Source of the DNA: Methylobrevis albus | Lineage (GTDB): Bacteria; Pseudomonadota; Alphaproteobacteria; Rhizobiales; Pleomorphomonadaceae | Assembly: GCF_015904235.1 (NCBI RefSeq) | Contig: NZ_JADZLT010000054.1 | Span: 98,461-162,460 of the forward strand | Length of the DNA stretch: 64,000 nt | Direction: 5' to 3' | Shown here: piece by piece, positions 31,275 to 40,222 of the stretch | Position numbering within the stretch: the stretch's first letter is position 1 | Layout of the letters: each line of letters starts with the position of its first letter | Program-made: the position numbers and the translations under genes | Notes under the pieces: generated by a model | Told to the model about the DNA's origin: nothing | The model's input: only the letters and a program-made list of their open reading frames with translations | Databases searched by the model: none

Positions 31275-31790
31275 TCACATCGCCACGGCGCGGGCGATGC
31301 GCCCGGAGGCGACGCCGCGATGGTGGGCGTGGGTGAGCGCGATGGCGAGCGCGTCCGCCGCGTCGTCAGTGTCGAAGGTCGCCTTCGGCATCAGCACCTT
31401 CACCATCATGCGGATCTGGATCTTCTCGGCGTGGCCCGCGCCGACGATCGCCTTCTTCACCGCGTTCGGCGCGTATTCGGCAACCAGCAAGCCGCGCCGG
31501 GCCGGCACCAGCAGCGCGATGCCGCGGGCCTGGCCGAGCTTTAGCGTCGCGCCGGCGTCCTTGTTGACGAAGGTATGCTCGACCGCCGCCTCCACCGGAC
31601 CATAGTGCTCGTGCACGGCGTCGAGACCGTCGTGGAGCTGGACGAGGCGCGGCGCGAGTTCGTCGCCGCCGTCCGAGGTGACGACGCCCGACGCGACGAA
31701 GCGCACCGAATTGCCGAGCACGTCGATGACGCCCCAGCCGGTGCGCCGAAGCCCCGGGTCGATGCCAATGATGCGAATCGGTGTGGTCAT
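31275..31790 (-). CDS. ruvC: Crossover junction endodeoxyribonuclease RuvC
   Basis: The 171-residue dimeric resolvase cuts Holliday junctions. The RNase-H-like active site is complete: Asp11 ([14 protein letters not shown]), Glu71 ([13 protein letters not shown]), and Asp143 and Asp146 ([15 protein letters not shown]). The ATG at 31790 overlaps the stop of the upstream transporter gene by 4 bases (ATGA), so ruvC is translationally coupled to a DMT exporter. The usual companion ruvA follows after 143 bp. Confidence 0.97.
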   Translation of the reverse strand: MTTPIRIIGIDPGLRRTGWGVIDVLGNSVRFVASGVVTSDGGDELAPRLVQLHDGLDAVHEHYGPVEAAVEHTFVNKDAGATLKLGQARGIALLVPARRGLLVAEYAPNAVKKAIVGAGHAEKIQIRMMVKVLMPKATFDTDDAADALAIALTHAHHRGVASGRIARAVAM

Positions 31791-32779
31791 GCCTGCGAAG
31801 AGGTAGCCCGCTTCGGCCGGAGCGACCAGAGCCGCGCGGCGACCACGGGCACGAGGCCGCTCGCCGCGACCACGCCGAAGCCGGTGATCACCACGCCGGC
31901 GACGGTGGCCGCCTCGAAGCGCTCGCCGAGCAGGATCGCGGCGGCGGCGAGCACGGCGACGGGGGTGAAGCCCGTGATGGCGCTGGCGCGGGAGGCGCCG
32001 AGCCGGTTGGCGGCGAGGCTGAAGGCGACGATCGAGAACACGCCGGCGATCAGCCCCTGGACCACCACCTGCCCGGCGATCGCCGAGACCGGCGCCGTGG
32101 CGAGCGCGTGGGCCAGCGAGCCGAAGCCCCAGGGCAGCACGATGAGGAACGACCACACCGCGACGACGGCCGCCGCCTGCAGCGCGCCGAGGCCGCTGCG
32201 CTTCAGCGACACCGAATAGGCGGCCCAGGCGAGCGCCGCCATGAAGAACAGGCCGTAGCCGCGCCAGGCCGGCCCGCCGGCGAGCAGCCCACCGGCCATG
32301 ACGACGGCGATGCCGGCGCCGACGACGGCAAGGCCCATGACCCGGCCACGCGACAGCCGCTCGCCGAGCATCAGGGCGGAGAGGATCGCGACCGCGATCG
32401 GCATCAGGCCGGTGATGATCGGCGCCGACTGCACGGCGGGGGCAAAGCCGAGGCCGGCCGAGACAAAGGCGACGAACGGCGCCCCGGCGCAGAGCAGGCC
32501 GGCGAGCGTGGTGATGTCGACGCCCTTCGGCTTCAGGCCGGTCTTGAGCCAGATCGGCGCCAGCACCAGCGCAGCAATGCCGAAGCGGATCACCGCGAGC
32601 CCGGCCGGATCGATCTCGATCGCCCCCGACGCCATCGCATGGCGCGTGCCCACCACCCAGGTCGTCCACCCCGCCACCGTCGCCAGCGCGGCGACGACAC
32701 CCGCCATCGGCGAGGCGCCGAGGCGGCGGACCATCGCCTGCAGCGCGGCGGTGAGGGCGGGAACGAATGCCGGGTGCAT
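31787..32779 (-). CDS. EamA/RhaT-type DMT-superfamily exporter
   Basis: The 330-residue inner-membrane protein has about ten membrane segments arranged as two EamA repeats (about 30-160 and 175-310), with the repeat-end motif [21 protein letters not shown] and its partner [20 protein letters not shown]. Members export amino acids, metabolites or nucleotide sugars; the substrate here is unknown. A divergent Lrp-type regulator starts 131 bp away, which favours an amino-acid or related efflux role under Lrp control. GGAG is 7 bases before ATG 32779. Confidence 0.9.
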   Translation of the reverse strand: MHPAFVPALTAALQAMVRRLGASPMAGVVAALATVAGWTTWVVGTRHAMASGAIEIDPAGLAVIRFGIAALVLAPIWLKTGLKPKGVDITTLAGLLCAGAPFVAFVSAGLGFAPAVQSAPIITGLMPIAVAILSALMLGERLSRGRVMGLAVVGAGIAVVMAGGLLAGGPAWRGYGLFFMAALAWAAYSVSLKRSGLGALQAAAVVAVWSFLIVLPWGFGSLAHALATAPVSAIAGQVVVQGLIAGVFSIVAFSLAANRLGASRASAITGFTPVAVLAAAAILLGERFEAATVAGVVITGFGVVAASGLVPVVAARLWSLRPKRATSSQA

Positions 32780-32869
32780 CGGCGGTCTCCATCGGATCGG
32801 TATGGAGAGAAGCTAGCGAAGGAAGCCGGGGCGTGTCCTTGCCATCTGTGCCCCGATTTGCTTCAATAC

Positions 32870-32884
32870 TGGCATCTTCTGCCA
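32870..32884. promoter_or_regulatory. Candidate Lrp-family operator
   Basis: TGGCA-TCTTC-TGCCA is a perfect 5-bp inverted repeat with a 5-bp spacer, about 27 bp before the Lrp-type gene and about 90 bp before the divergent exporter gene. Lrp/AsnC regulators often bind such interrupted palindromes at their own divergent promoters. The evidence is position plus symmetry. Confidence 0.4.
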
Positions 32885-32910
32885 AGTCTATCCTGAGGAA
32901 CCAGCCGGAT

Positions 32911-33378
32911 ATGCCACGCGATGCGATCGACGGCACCGACCGCAAGATTCTGCGCCACCTGCAGGAGGACGGTCGCCTGACCAATGTGGAGCTCGCCGAC
33001 CGCATCGCGCTCTCCCCCTCCCCCTGCCTGCGGCGGGTGAAGAACCTCGAGAGCGAGGGGGTGATCCGCGGCTATCGCGCCATCGTCGACCGCAAGAAGG
33101 CCGGCCTCGGCCTCACCGTCTTCGTCAGCCTGCGCGCCACGCACCAGAACCGCGAGGAGATGCTGTCGCTGTCGGCGGCGCTGGCGGCGATGCCCGAGGT
33201 GGTCGCCTGCCACATGGTATCGGGCCAGGCCGACTTCCTGCTCGAGGTCGCGATGCCCGACCTCGAGGCCTACGAGCACTGGATCACCGAGCGCCTGATC
33301 ACCCTCAACATGGTCGAGGACGTCCGCTCCAACTTCGCGATCCGTACGGTGAAGGACCAGGCCCCGCTGCCGGTGTGA
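32911..33378 (+). CDS. Lrp/AsnC family transcriptional regulator
   Basis: The 155-residue protein has the N-terminal AsnC winged helix-turn-helix ([41 protein letters not shown], residues about 7-48). The C-terminal RAM effector domain (about 65-148) includes [28 protein letters not shown]. Members sense amino acids. It is divergent from the exporter gene and may control it. ATG 32911 has GAGGAA about 10 bases upstream. The frame extends further 5' but without typical codons. Confidence 0.95.
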   Translation: MPRDAIDGTDRKILRHLQEDGRLTNVELADRIALSPSPCLRRVKNLESEGVIRGYRAIVDRKKAGLGLTVFVSLRATHQNREEMLSLSAALAAMPEVVACHMVSGQADFLLEVAMPDLEAYEHWITERLITLNMVEDVRSNFAIRTVKDQAPLPV

Positions 33379-33601
33379 GCGCGGCGGCCGCAAACGCAAC
33401 CTGCAGTTACGCCGGAGACATCCACAGGCGCGGCAGCGCGCAGGTGGTCCTGCGCATGCCTGAGCCGCCCCGGCGTTAACCATTAATATTCGCCATGAAC
33501 ACAAGAAGTCATCAGCCGCTAAACATCGCCGAAAATTTCGTGCAATGCGTGTGCTACCGTTCCGGCATCCCAAGTTAAAGACCAGCGTGAGGGTTGCAGA
33601 G

Positions 33602-34633
33602 ATGTCGATATTTCTGAGCAAGTTGATGGGCGGCAAACGCGCCCGGAATGTTGTGACCGCCCTGCTCGCGGCCGCCCTGGTCGGCGCGGCGGCAATGCCT
33701 GCGGCGCAGGCCGAGGAGGCGTCGCCTGCCTCGACCACCTACGTCAACACGCTGAACCTCGGCGTCGTGCTGCCGACGTTCACCTTCCGCGGCGCGACGC
33801 TCGTCGGCGCCGGCACCGGAATGCTGTCGCGCGGCCGGGCCGCGATCCAGATCGACAACGTGACCAGTCGGGTCCGCACGGCCTACATCTACTGGTCCTA
33901 CGCGCGGGAGACGCCGTACGCCGACACCGAGAGCAAGCTTTCGATCCGCCGCGTCTATCCGAACGAGGCGGCCGAAGCCGTCGAACTGACGGGCGAGCGC
34001 GTCGGCAGCTGGCCCGCCTGCGGGATCAGCGGCCGATCCGTCCGCGCCTTCCGCGCGCGGGTGCCGACCAGCGTCGTCATCGGCAACGGCATCTATCTGA
34101 TCGCACCCGACCGGAGCCTGCAGGGCGACATCGACGGCAACGGCGGCGTACCGGGACAGAAGCGGACCCCGCTCTGGTTCGGGGCTTCGCTGTTCGTGAT
34201 CGGCACCGGCAACGACGTGGTCTCGATCTACGATGGCGCGTCACGCGACCAGAGCTGGAGCCGGCTCGTCGCGACGCTGCGGTTGCCGGCGGTCTCGGAG
34301 GCCTATCGGTCGGTCAAGCTGCACCAGTTCGGTACCGGCGGATCGCGGACCGACAGCCCCGACCCCGTCAACAAGGTGTCCGCGGAGATCACGACGGTCA
34401 ACGGCGTGCGTATCGCCGGCCCCGGCTCGCCGGCCAACGACAGCGACTGGAACGGCGCCACCGCAGGCCCCAACCTCTTCGGATGGGACCACAGCGTGCA
34501 TGAGGTGCTGCGGACGACCGAGGGCTCTGAGTACAACCGTTCGCGGCTTCGCATCCTGCTCGACAGCAACGGCAACGACTGCCCGCGGCCGTTCGGTGCC
34601 GCCGTGGCGATCACGCCCGAACGGCATCCCTGA
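33602..34633 (+). CDS. Secreted protein of unknown function, tandem paralog 1
   Basis: The 343-residue protein has a Sec signal peptide (hydrophobic VVTALLAAALVGAAAM, cut after AQA at about 37) and a mature part without membrane segments. Motifs shared with the gene at 35014: FPTFTFRGA-like start, a YIYWSYA segment, FVIGTGNDVVSIYDG, LHQFGTGGSRTD, AGPGSPANDSDWNG, and a C-terminal block EYNRSRLRILLDSNGNDCPRPFG. The mature protein has only two cysteines (WPACG and DCPRP), conserved in both paralogs and so probably a disulfide. I do not recognise the family. The start 33602 is preceded by GAGGG at 9 bases; an upstream in-frame ATG would ruin the signal peptide. It is predicted to be beta-rich and extracellular or periplasmic. 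Confidence 0.82.
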   Translation: MSIFLSKLMGGKRARNVVTALLAAALVGAAAMPAAQAEEASPASTTYVNTLNLGVVLPTFTFRGATLVGAGTGMLSRGRAAIQIDNVTSRVRTAYIYWSYARETPYADTESKLSIRRVYPNEAAEAVELTGERVGSWPACGISGRSVRAFRARVPTSVVIGNGIYLIAPDRSLQGDIDGNGGVPGQKRTPLWFGASLFVIGTGNDVVSIYDGASRDQSWSRLVATLRLPAVSEAYRSVKLHQFGTGGSRTDSPDPVNKVSAEITTVNGVRIAGPGSPANDSDWNGATAGPNLFGWDHSVHEVLRTTEGSEYNRSRLRILLDSNGNDCPRPFGAAVAITPERHP

Positions 34634-35013
34634 GCCTTGAGCCTGCCGTCGATTCCGGAGGCGGACGGATCTCATCGGTCTGCCTCCGGGAATGCCGGGG
34701 CCTGCGGTCGGGACATCACGCGGCAGCGTCCACAATCTACCGAGAGATCTGCAGAAGGCCGGCTCGACAACTGAGCCGCCGTTCGTTGGGTTGGCCGAAA
34801 CACGCGGCTCCTGTAGCCGGAAAGTCGTCTGACGACACGACAAGTGCTCAAGTAGGCCGCGAAATGACAATGCTTGGGCACCCGACGTTAATCTTCAATG
34901 GCCTTCATGCACGTCGAAACTCTTCGCCGGTAGCAAACGACGAAAAGCGCGTGTCGTGCGTGCGATAGATCGGTACCAGGCGAGACTTCAGGACGATGCG
35001 AGGATCAGACATC
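34634..35013. other. Intergenic region between the tandem secreted-protein genes
   Basis: A 380-bp gap with a visibly lower G+C content from about 34785 to 35000 (CAAGTGCTCAAGTAGG, TTAATCTTCAATGG). It probably contains a separate promoter for the second paralog. No gene is supported: short frames on the minus strand lack coding character. The spacer 5' of the first paralog (33480-33600) is similarly A/T-rich. Confidence 0.5.
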
Positions 35014-36027
35014 ATGTCGACAGTTTCGAACATTTTCATGCGTCACAGGATCGTTCGCTGCGCCATTTCGGTTCTCGTCGCCGCGATGCTGGCCGGTGCG
35101 GCCGCCACCCCCGCGGCGAGCGCCGAGGAGGTGTCGCCCGGCTACACGTTCCAGGACACCGTAAACCACGGCATTGCGTTTCCGACTTTCACCTTCCGCG
35201 GCGCCAGTCTCTCCAGCGGCGGCACCGGCATGGCCGCGCGTCCGCAGTCCGCCATCCAGATCGACAACATGACCGGCCGGGTCCGCGCGTCCTACATCTA
35301 CTGGTCGTACCTCGCGCATGGATCACCCAGCGCAATGGAAAGCTCGCGGATATCGATGCAGCGCAGCCATCCCAATCCCGCCGCGCAGCCGGTCGAAATG
35401 CAGGGTGAACTGATCGGAAACTGGCCGGTATGCGGGGTCGTCGGTCAGCATGCTCGCGTTTTCCGCGCCCAGGTCCCGGGCAGTGTCGTCACCGGCAACG
35501 GGCTCTATCTGATCTCTCCGGTCTCGCCGCGTCCCAGCGCCAGCGACGGTAACGCCAGTGTGCCGGGAAAAAAATGGCTCCCGATCTGGTACGGCGCCAC
35601 CTTGTTCGTCATCGGCACCGGCAGCGATGTCGTCGCGCTCTACGACGGCATCACCCACGACGCAAACTGGAACCGGCTGATCACCACGCTGCGTCTACCG
35701 GCGCTGCCGGGGACCTACCAGACGGTGCTCCTGCACCAGTTCGGTCATGGCGGGGGCCGCAGTGATCGAACCGGGCGCGACTACAACATGTCGAAGGAAA
35801 TCACGTCGGTGAACGGCTTCGCCATCGCCGGTCCCGGCTCACCGGCCCACGACAGCGACTGGAACGGCAATCTGTACGGCTGGAACCTGTCGAAGCACGA
35901 TGTCGTGCGCGCGACCGTCGGCTCCGAGTACAACCGCACGCGGCTGCGCATCCTGCTCGACCGCAACGGCGTCGGCTGCCCGCGCCCGATCGGCGCTGCG
36001 GTGGCGATCACACCGCTGCGGCCCTGA
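35014..36027 (+). CDS. Secreted protein of unknown function, tandem paralog 2
   Basis: The 337-residue paralog of 33602-34633 aligns end to end by eye. The signal peptide ends at ASA (about residue 37), followed by EEVSPGYTFQDT. Shared blocks are FPTFTFRGASL, SAIQIDNMTGRVRASYIYWSY, LFVIGTGSDVVALYDG, LHQFGHGGGRSD, IAGPGSPAHDSDWNG and EYNRTRLRILLDRNGVGCPRP. The two mature cysteines (WPVCG, VGCPRP) are conserved. It differs by a GSPSAMESSRIS loop and lacks a short segment (AGPNLF-like) near the C-terminus. ATG 35014 has AGGA 9 bases upstream. Function is unknown; the repeat of Asp/Asn-rich turns (SDWNG, YDG) could be metal-binding loops. Confidence 0.82.
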   Translation: MSTVSNIFMRHRIVRCAISVLVAAMLAGAAATPAASAEEVSPGYTFQDTVNHGIAFPTFTFRGASLSSGGTGMAARPQSAIQIDNMTGRVRASYIYWSYLAHGSPSAMESSRISMQRSHPNPAAQPVEMQGELIGNWPVCGVVGQHARVFRAQVPGSVVTGNGLYLISPVSPRPSASDGNASVPGKKWLPIWYGATLFVIGTGSDVVALYDGITHDANWNRLITTLRLPALPGTYQTVLLHQFGHGGGRSDRTGRDYNMSKEITSVNGFAIAGPGSPAHDSDWNGNLYGWNLSKHDVVRATVGSEYNRTRLRILLDRNGVGCPRPIGAAVAITPLRP

Positions 36028-36070
36028 CCCTCGGCGCGGGCTCTGGCGTCCCGGCGGCGGACCGACTTCG

Positions 36071-36667
36071 TCAGTTCGCCTCCGAGATCGCCAATGCCCG
36101 CTGCAGCGCCGGGCGTGCCTCGCAGCGGTCGAGATAGGCCGTGAAGGCCGGGCGTTCCGGCACGAGCTTGAACTGGCGGGCGGCGAAGCGCAGGCCGGCG
36201 CCGATGACGATGTCGGCGGCGGAGAACCTGTCCCCGAGGATCCAGTCGCCCTTCTGCAATTCGCCCTCGAGCACGTTGAACACCCGCTCGGCGCTGCCCC
36301 AGCCGGCCGATCCGCTCGGGATCTCCATCTTCGTGAAGATCTGCGCGATCGCCGGTTCGATGCACGACGAGGCGAACACCAGATACTGCAGGTAGCGCCC
36401 GCGCGCCGGGTCGCCGATCGCCGGCGCGAGGCCCGCCTCCGGCACCCGGTCGGCGACATAGGCGCAGATCGCCCCGGTCTCCGCGACGACCGCCTCGCCA
36501 TCGACCAGCGCCGGCACCTTCATCATCGGATTGATCGCCCGGTAGGCGTCGACCGCCTGCGCGCCCGTGCGGATGTCGATCAGCACCCGCTCATAGGCGA
36601 CACCCGCCTCCTCCATCAGCCAGACGGCCGTCGTCGCGCGCGACTGCGGGCACCAGTAGAGCTTCAT
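36071..36667 (-). CDS. Glutathione S-transferase family protein
   Basis: A 198-residue protein with an N-terminal thioredoxin-like domain (MKLYWCPQSRATTAVWLMEEAGV; KVPALVDGEAVVAETGAICAYVADR, residues about 48-75) and an all-helical C-terminal domain with DWILGDRFSAADIVIGAGLRFA, the N-capping/GST motif II. It likely conjugates or reduces small electrophiles with glutathione in the cytoplasm. AGGAGG is 5 bases before ATG 36667. It is convergent with the secreted-protein gene. Confidence 0.92.
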   Translation of the reverse strand: MKLYWCPQSRATTAVWLMEEAGVAYERVLIDIRTGAQAVDAYRAINPMMKVPALVDGEAVVAETGAICAYVADRVPEAGLAPAIGDPARGRYLQYLVFASSCIEPAIAQIFTKMEIPSGSAGWGSAERVFNVLEGELQKGDWILGDRFSAADIVIGAGLRFAARQFKLVPERPAFTAYLDRCEARPALQRALAISEAN

Positions 36668-36834
36668 CGTAACCTCCTGCTGGAACATAGGGTGAACTTA
36701 CCCAACGGCCAAGCATCTCGCAAGCTCGCCGCCCACTGCTGCCGTCGGCGACGGCAAGTTCCGGAGCGCCGTGTCGATCCGCTGACGCGCGTTGAACTCA
36801 AGGTGTCCCGGCTGCCCATGCGGCCGGGACACCG

Positions 36835-37596
36835 TCAGCGCACCAGCGGCGAGCCGAGCACGGCCGCGGCGAGGATCAGGCCGAGCGCCAGCCGGCGGTA
36901 GAACCGTTCCGGCGCGATGGGAAACAGCCGGCTGCCGAAGAAGAGGCCGATCGCATAGACCGGGCCGTAGAGCAGCGCGAGCAGCAGCACCTCGCGGGTC
37001 AGCAGGCCGGAGACCGCGTAGGTGACGAAACTGGTGATCGTGTTGATGCCGAAGAAGGCGAACACGCTGGCGCGGGTCGCCGCCGCGCTGCCGCCGCCGC
37101 CGAGCAGATAGAGCACCACCGGCGGCCCGGAGATCTGCGCCAGCCCGCCGCAGAAGCCGGCGACGGCGCCGACGCCGAGCGAGGCGCCGAGCTTCGGCGG
37201 GCCGGGCCAGCGCAGCCCGGCGCCGATCATCAGGGCGGCGGCGGCGATCAGCCCCGAGATCAGCCAGCGGAGCGGCACCGCGTCGAGGGTCAGCAGCACG
37301 AAGGCGCCGACCGGCACGAACAGCAGCGCCCCGGCCGCCATCGGCAGCACGACGCGGCGGTCGGCCGCCGGCCACGCCCGGCGCAGCAGCGGCAGCGTGC
37401 CGATGCCGTCAAAGAGCAGCAACGCCGGGGCGGCGACCGCCGGTCCGACGGCGGCGGCCGCGATGGGAATGAAGACGAGCGCGCCGCCGAAGCCGGCAAA
37501 GCCCCGCACCATGCCGCCGACGAGAGCGGCGCCGAGCGCGACCAGCACGGCGGGATCGGCGAGGAGTGCGAGGATCGAGGCTGCGAAGGCGGTCAT
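36835..37596 (-). CDS. TauE/SafE family membrane permease
   Basis: The 253-residue inner-membrane protein has about eight membrane segments and the two-repeat layout of TauE/SafE sulfite/organosulfonate or sulfoacetate exporters (MVRGFAGFGGALVFIPI near 29-45; GVGAVAGFCGGLAQISGPPVVLYLL in the second half). The transported anion cannot be read from the sequence. The ATG at 37596 was preferred over an upstream TTG (37647) because of the membrane start; its ribosome-binding site is poor. It stands alone between the GST and yebC genes. Confidence 0.88.
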   Translation of the reverse strand: MTAFAASILALLADPAVLVALGAALVGGMVRGFAGFGGALVFIPIAAAAVGPAVAAPALLLFDGIGTLPLLRRAWPAADRRVVLPMAAGALLFVPVGAFVLLTLDAVPLRWLISGLIAAAALMIGAGLRWPGPPKLGASLGVGAVAGFCGGLAQISGPPVVLYLLGGGGSAAATRASVFAFFGINTITSFVTYAVSGLLTREVLLLALLYGPVYAIGLFFGSRLFPIAPERFYRRLALGLILAAAVLGSPLVR

Positions 37597-37707
37597 GGGC
37601 TGGCCGCAGTCCTGCTGCTCGGAAGAGCCGCCGCGTTCCTTGTGCAAGTCGTGACGATCATTGCCAGATCTCGCAGATCGGCGAAAAGGAGCTCAGCGCG
37701 CTTCAGC

Positions 37708-37861
37708 CCGGCGCTCGGGCTTTTCCCTCGTCATTCGAGACAGACGCTTCGCGCCGTCCTCAGGACGAGGGAAAAGGATAAGCGCTTGCCAGGAAACGAA
37801 AATCCCCTGAGCCTCATCTGGACGAGGCCCGGACGGCCGTCTCGAAGGGCGAGGCCAGGCG
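37708..37861. repeat. Paired palindromic repeat, family C copy 2 (diverged)
   Basis: Left arm CTTTTCCCTCGTCATTCGAG to CAGGACGAGGGAAAAG, right arm CCTGAGCCTCATCTGGACGAGG to CCGTCTCGAAGGGCGAGGCC, with an A/T-richer middle (AAGCGCTTGCCAGGAAACG). The right arm matches the copies at 8927, 46597 and 61398; the left is more diverged. It fills the space upstream of the permease gene. Confidence 0.65.
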
Positions 37862-37936
37862 TACCGGGCGTCGCCACTGACTGATCCGGGCAGCCGTGAC
37901 CGCCGCCGGATCGGGGCGCTCCCGGCAGCACGGCGC

Positions 37937-38686
37937 TCAGGCGGCCGAGAGCTTGGCCATCACCTCGTCCGACACCTCGAAGTTCGAGAAGACGTTCTGC
38001 ACGTCGTCGTCGTCCTCGAGCGTGTCGATGAGCTTCAGCATGGTCTGCGCCTTTTCCTCGTCGAGCGCGGTCGACGTCTGCGGCAGCCAGACCACCTTCA
38101 CGACATCGGCCTCGCCGAGGCTCGACTCCAGCGCCTTCGACACTTCGCCGAGCGCTTCGAAGGTGCAGGTGACGACGTGGCCGTCCTCGTCCGACTTAAC
38201 GTCGTCGGCGCCCGCCTCGATCGCCGCCTCCAGCATCGCGTCGGCGGAGCCGGCGGCCGGCTTGTAGACGATCTGGCCGACGCGGTCGAACATGAACGAC
38301 ACCGAACCGGTCTCGCCCATCGCGCCGCCGTTCTTGGCGAAGTACGAGCGGACGGCGGATGCGGTGCGGTTGCGGTTGTCGGTGAGCGCCTCGACGATCA
38401 CCGCGACGCCGCCGGGGCCGCGGCCCTCGTAGCGGACTTCCATGAAGTTGTCGCCGTCGTTGCCGCTCGCCTTCTTGATGGCGCGTTCGATGTTGTCCTT
38501 GGGCAGGTTCTCGGCGCGGGCGTTCTGGATCGCGAGGCGCAGGCGGGCGTTCATCGCCGGGTCCTGGCCGCCTTCCTTCGCGGCAACCGTGATCTCGCGC
38601 GCGAGCTTGGCGAACACCTTCGCCCGCTTCGCGTCCTGTGCACCCTTGCGGTGCATGATGTTCTTGAACTGACTATGTCCTGCCAT
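37937..38686 (-). CDS. yebC: YebC/PmpR family transcriptional regulator / translation factor
   Basis: The 249-residue protein opens [25 protein letters not shown], the family signature, and has the usual three-domain length. The stretch [25 protein letters not shown]-type (residues 46-68) and [19 protein letters not shown] are conserved. Members act as DNA-binding regulators (PmpR) or, as shown for some, help ribosomes through proline runs (as in the human mitochondrial homologue TACO1). In many alphaproteobacteria it neighbours ruvC; here it is 6 kb away from it. Confidence 0.95.
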   Translation of the reverse strand: MAGHSQFKNIMHRKGAQDAKRAKVFAKLAREITVAAKEGGQDPAMNARLRLAIQNARAENLPKDNIERAIKKASGNDGDNFMEVRYEGRGPGGVAVIVEALTDNRNRTASAVRSYFAKNGGAMGETGSVSFMFDRVGQIVYKPAAGSADAMLEAAIEAGADDVKSDEDGHVVTCTFEALGEVSKALESSLGEADVVKVVWLPQTSTALDEEKAQTMLKLIDTLEDDDDVQNVFSNFEVSDEVMAKLSAA

Positions 38687-38850
38687 GCTCGCCCCGCCAT
38701 GTCGCACCGCAGTCGGGCCGCGGTACGCGTTTCGGCGTCCTCTCCATAGGTCGGAAACGGAAAATCCGGCCTCTTATAGGGGCGGAGCCGCCGAAAATCC
38801 AGCCGGGGCGCCGGCCCGGCGCCAGGGCCGGGCCGAACGGGAGAGCGATA

Positions 38851-40071
38851 TCAGGCCGAGCGCGCCTGCTTGGCCGGCGCCTTGGCGGGAACCGGAGCGG
38901 GGGCGCTGCCGAACCAGGTCGCCCGCTCGCGCCACAGCGCGGGAATGGCGAGCGAGGCGATCGCCGTCAGCGCGATCGCGGTCTTCACCGGCTCGGACAT
39001 AGGCGCGACACTCTGGTCGATGGCGCGGACCATGTAGACGACGAAGACGTGCCAGACATAGACCTGCAGCGAGTGGCGCCCGATCAGTTGCAGGAACGGC
39101 AGCGTGAACAGCCGGTGCAGCCCGCGGCCGGCCATCGCGGCAACCGGATTGGCCGAGCGCACGCCAGCCACCATCAGCCAGGCGATCAGGTAGCCCAACA
39201 CCGCGAAGTTGACGAGATACTGCAGGCTGAACTCGCCGCGCACGTCGCGCGAACCGATCCGCTCGACGATCGCTTCCGGCATCGGGCCATAGACGATCAT
39301 CAGCCGGACGATGGCGAAGAGCACGAGGAAGCCGAGCGCCGCCACCGCGAACTGCGGCTTCTCCGGCGACAGCACCGCCTTCCAGTCGATCGCCTTCACC
39401 GCGGTGAGGCTGCCGAGCACCAGGCCGGACATGAACACGACCTGCCAGGCGAAGATGTTGAAGTGCGCCTGCAGCCGCAGGCCCGGCCAGAGGGCCGCCA
39501 GCGTGCCGTCGATGGCGTCGCGCAGCGGCAGATGCAGGCCGAGTTGCACGGCGAGCCACAGGAAGCCGGAGCCGAGCGCGACGTACCAGGCGCGGCCGGT
39601 GATGCACAGCCAGACCAGCGGCGGCGCGACCAGCAGGTAGACGATGTACTGCGGCAGGATATCCATGAACACCGGCTGGAACAGCAGCGACGCCGCCGCG
39701 ACCATGAAGCCCGGGTCGTTATGGGCGAGCCGGTCGAGCCAGTTGTTCCAGAACACATGCGACTGCGGCAGCAGGAAGCCGACCGCAATGATGCCGAAGA
39801 TGCAGATCAGCGCCCAGCGATAGAGCTCGAAGGCGCGTCGCCGGATCTTGGTCGCGGCGGGGGCGTAGCCGTTCTTCTGCATCTGGCGGGCGTAGACGAG
39901 GCCGATCAGCAGGCCCGAGAGGAACACGAAGCCCTGCGCGTCCTGAACGTATCCGAGCTCGCCGTGATTGAGCTTCACGAGCATCAGGCCGCCCGTGAAA
40001 ATCAGGTGGTTGAGCATCATGAAGACGAGGAAGTATCCCCGCATTCCGTCAAGGGGCGCAAGCCGGTTCAT
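38851..40071 (-). CDS. OpgC-type membrane protein (glucan modification acyltransferase)
   Basis: The 406-residue protein has about ten membrane segments and the OpgC N-terminus RLAPLDGMRGYFLVFMMLNHL, with the conserved His in the first segment. Family members succinylate or otherwise modify osmoregulated periplasmic glucans at the inner membrane. The C-terminal tail is Ala/Pro/Lys-rich (APAPVPAKAPAKQA). ATG 40071 has AAGGA 8 bases upstream. A second, only distantly similar OpgC gene is at 54799-56013; neither has opgG/opgH nearby. Confidence 0.85.
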   Translation of the reverse strand: MNRLAPLDGMRGYFLVFMMLNHLIFTGGLMLVKLNHGELGYVQDAQGFVFLSGLLIGLVYARQMQKNGYAPAATKIRRRAFELYRWALICIFGIIAVGFLLPQSHVFWNNWLDRLAHNDPGFMVAAASLLFQPVFMDILPQYIVYLLVAPPLVWLCITGRAWYVALGSGFLWLAVQLGLHLPLRDAIDGTLAALWPGLRLQAHFNIFAWQVVFMSGLVLGSLTAVKAIDWKAVLSPEKPQFAVAALGFLVLFAIVRLMIVYGPMPEAIVERIGSRDVRGEFSLQYLVNFAVLGYLIAWLMVAGVRSANPVAAMAGRGLHRLFTLPFLQLIGRHSLQVYVWHVFVVYMVRAIDQSVAPMSEPVKTAIALTAIASLAIPALWRERATWFGSAPAPVPAKAPAKQARSA

Positions 40072-40222
40072 CGTCACGTTCCTTGTCCCTGACCTGTACC
40101 CCTCGGTCTTTGAACGTCGCCGAGGGTTCCGTGTTCCATGGCGATGTTCCACGGCGGGCAGGTGGGACGGGAGCGGAGGCCAGCGCCGGTGTCCGGGCGC
40201 TGAAATGGAGGATGGGCGCCAG

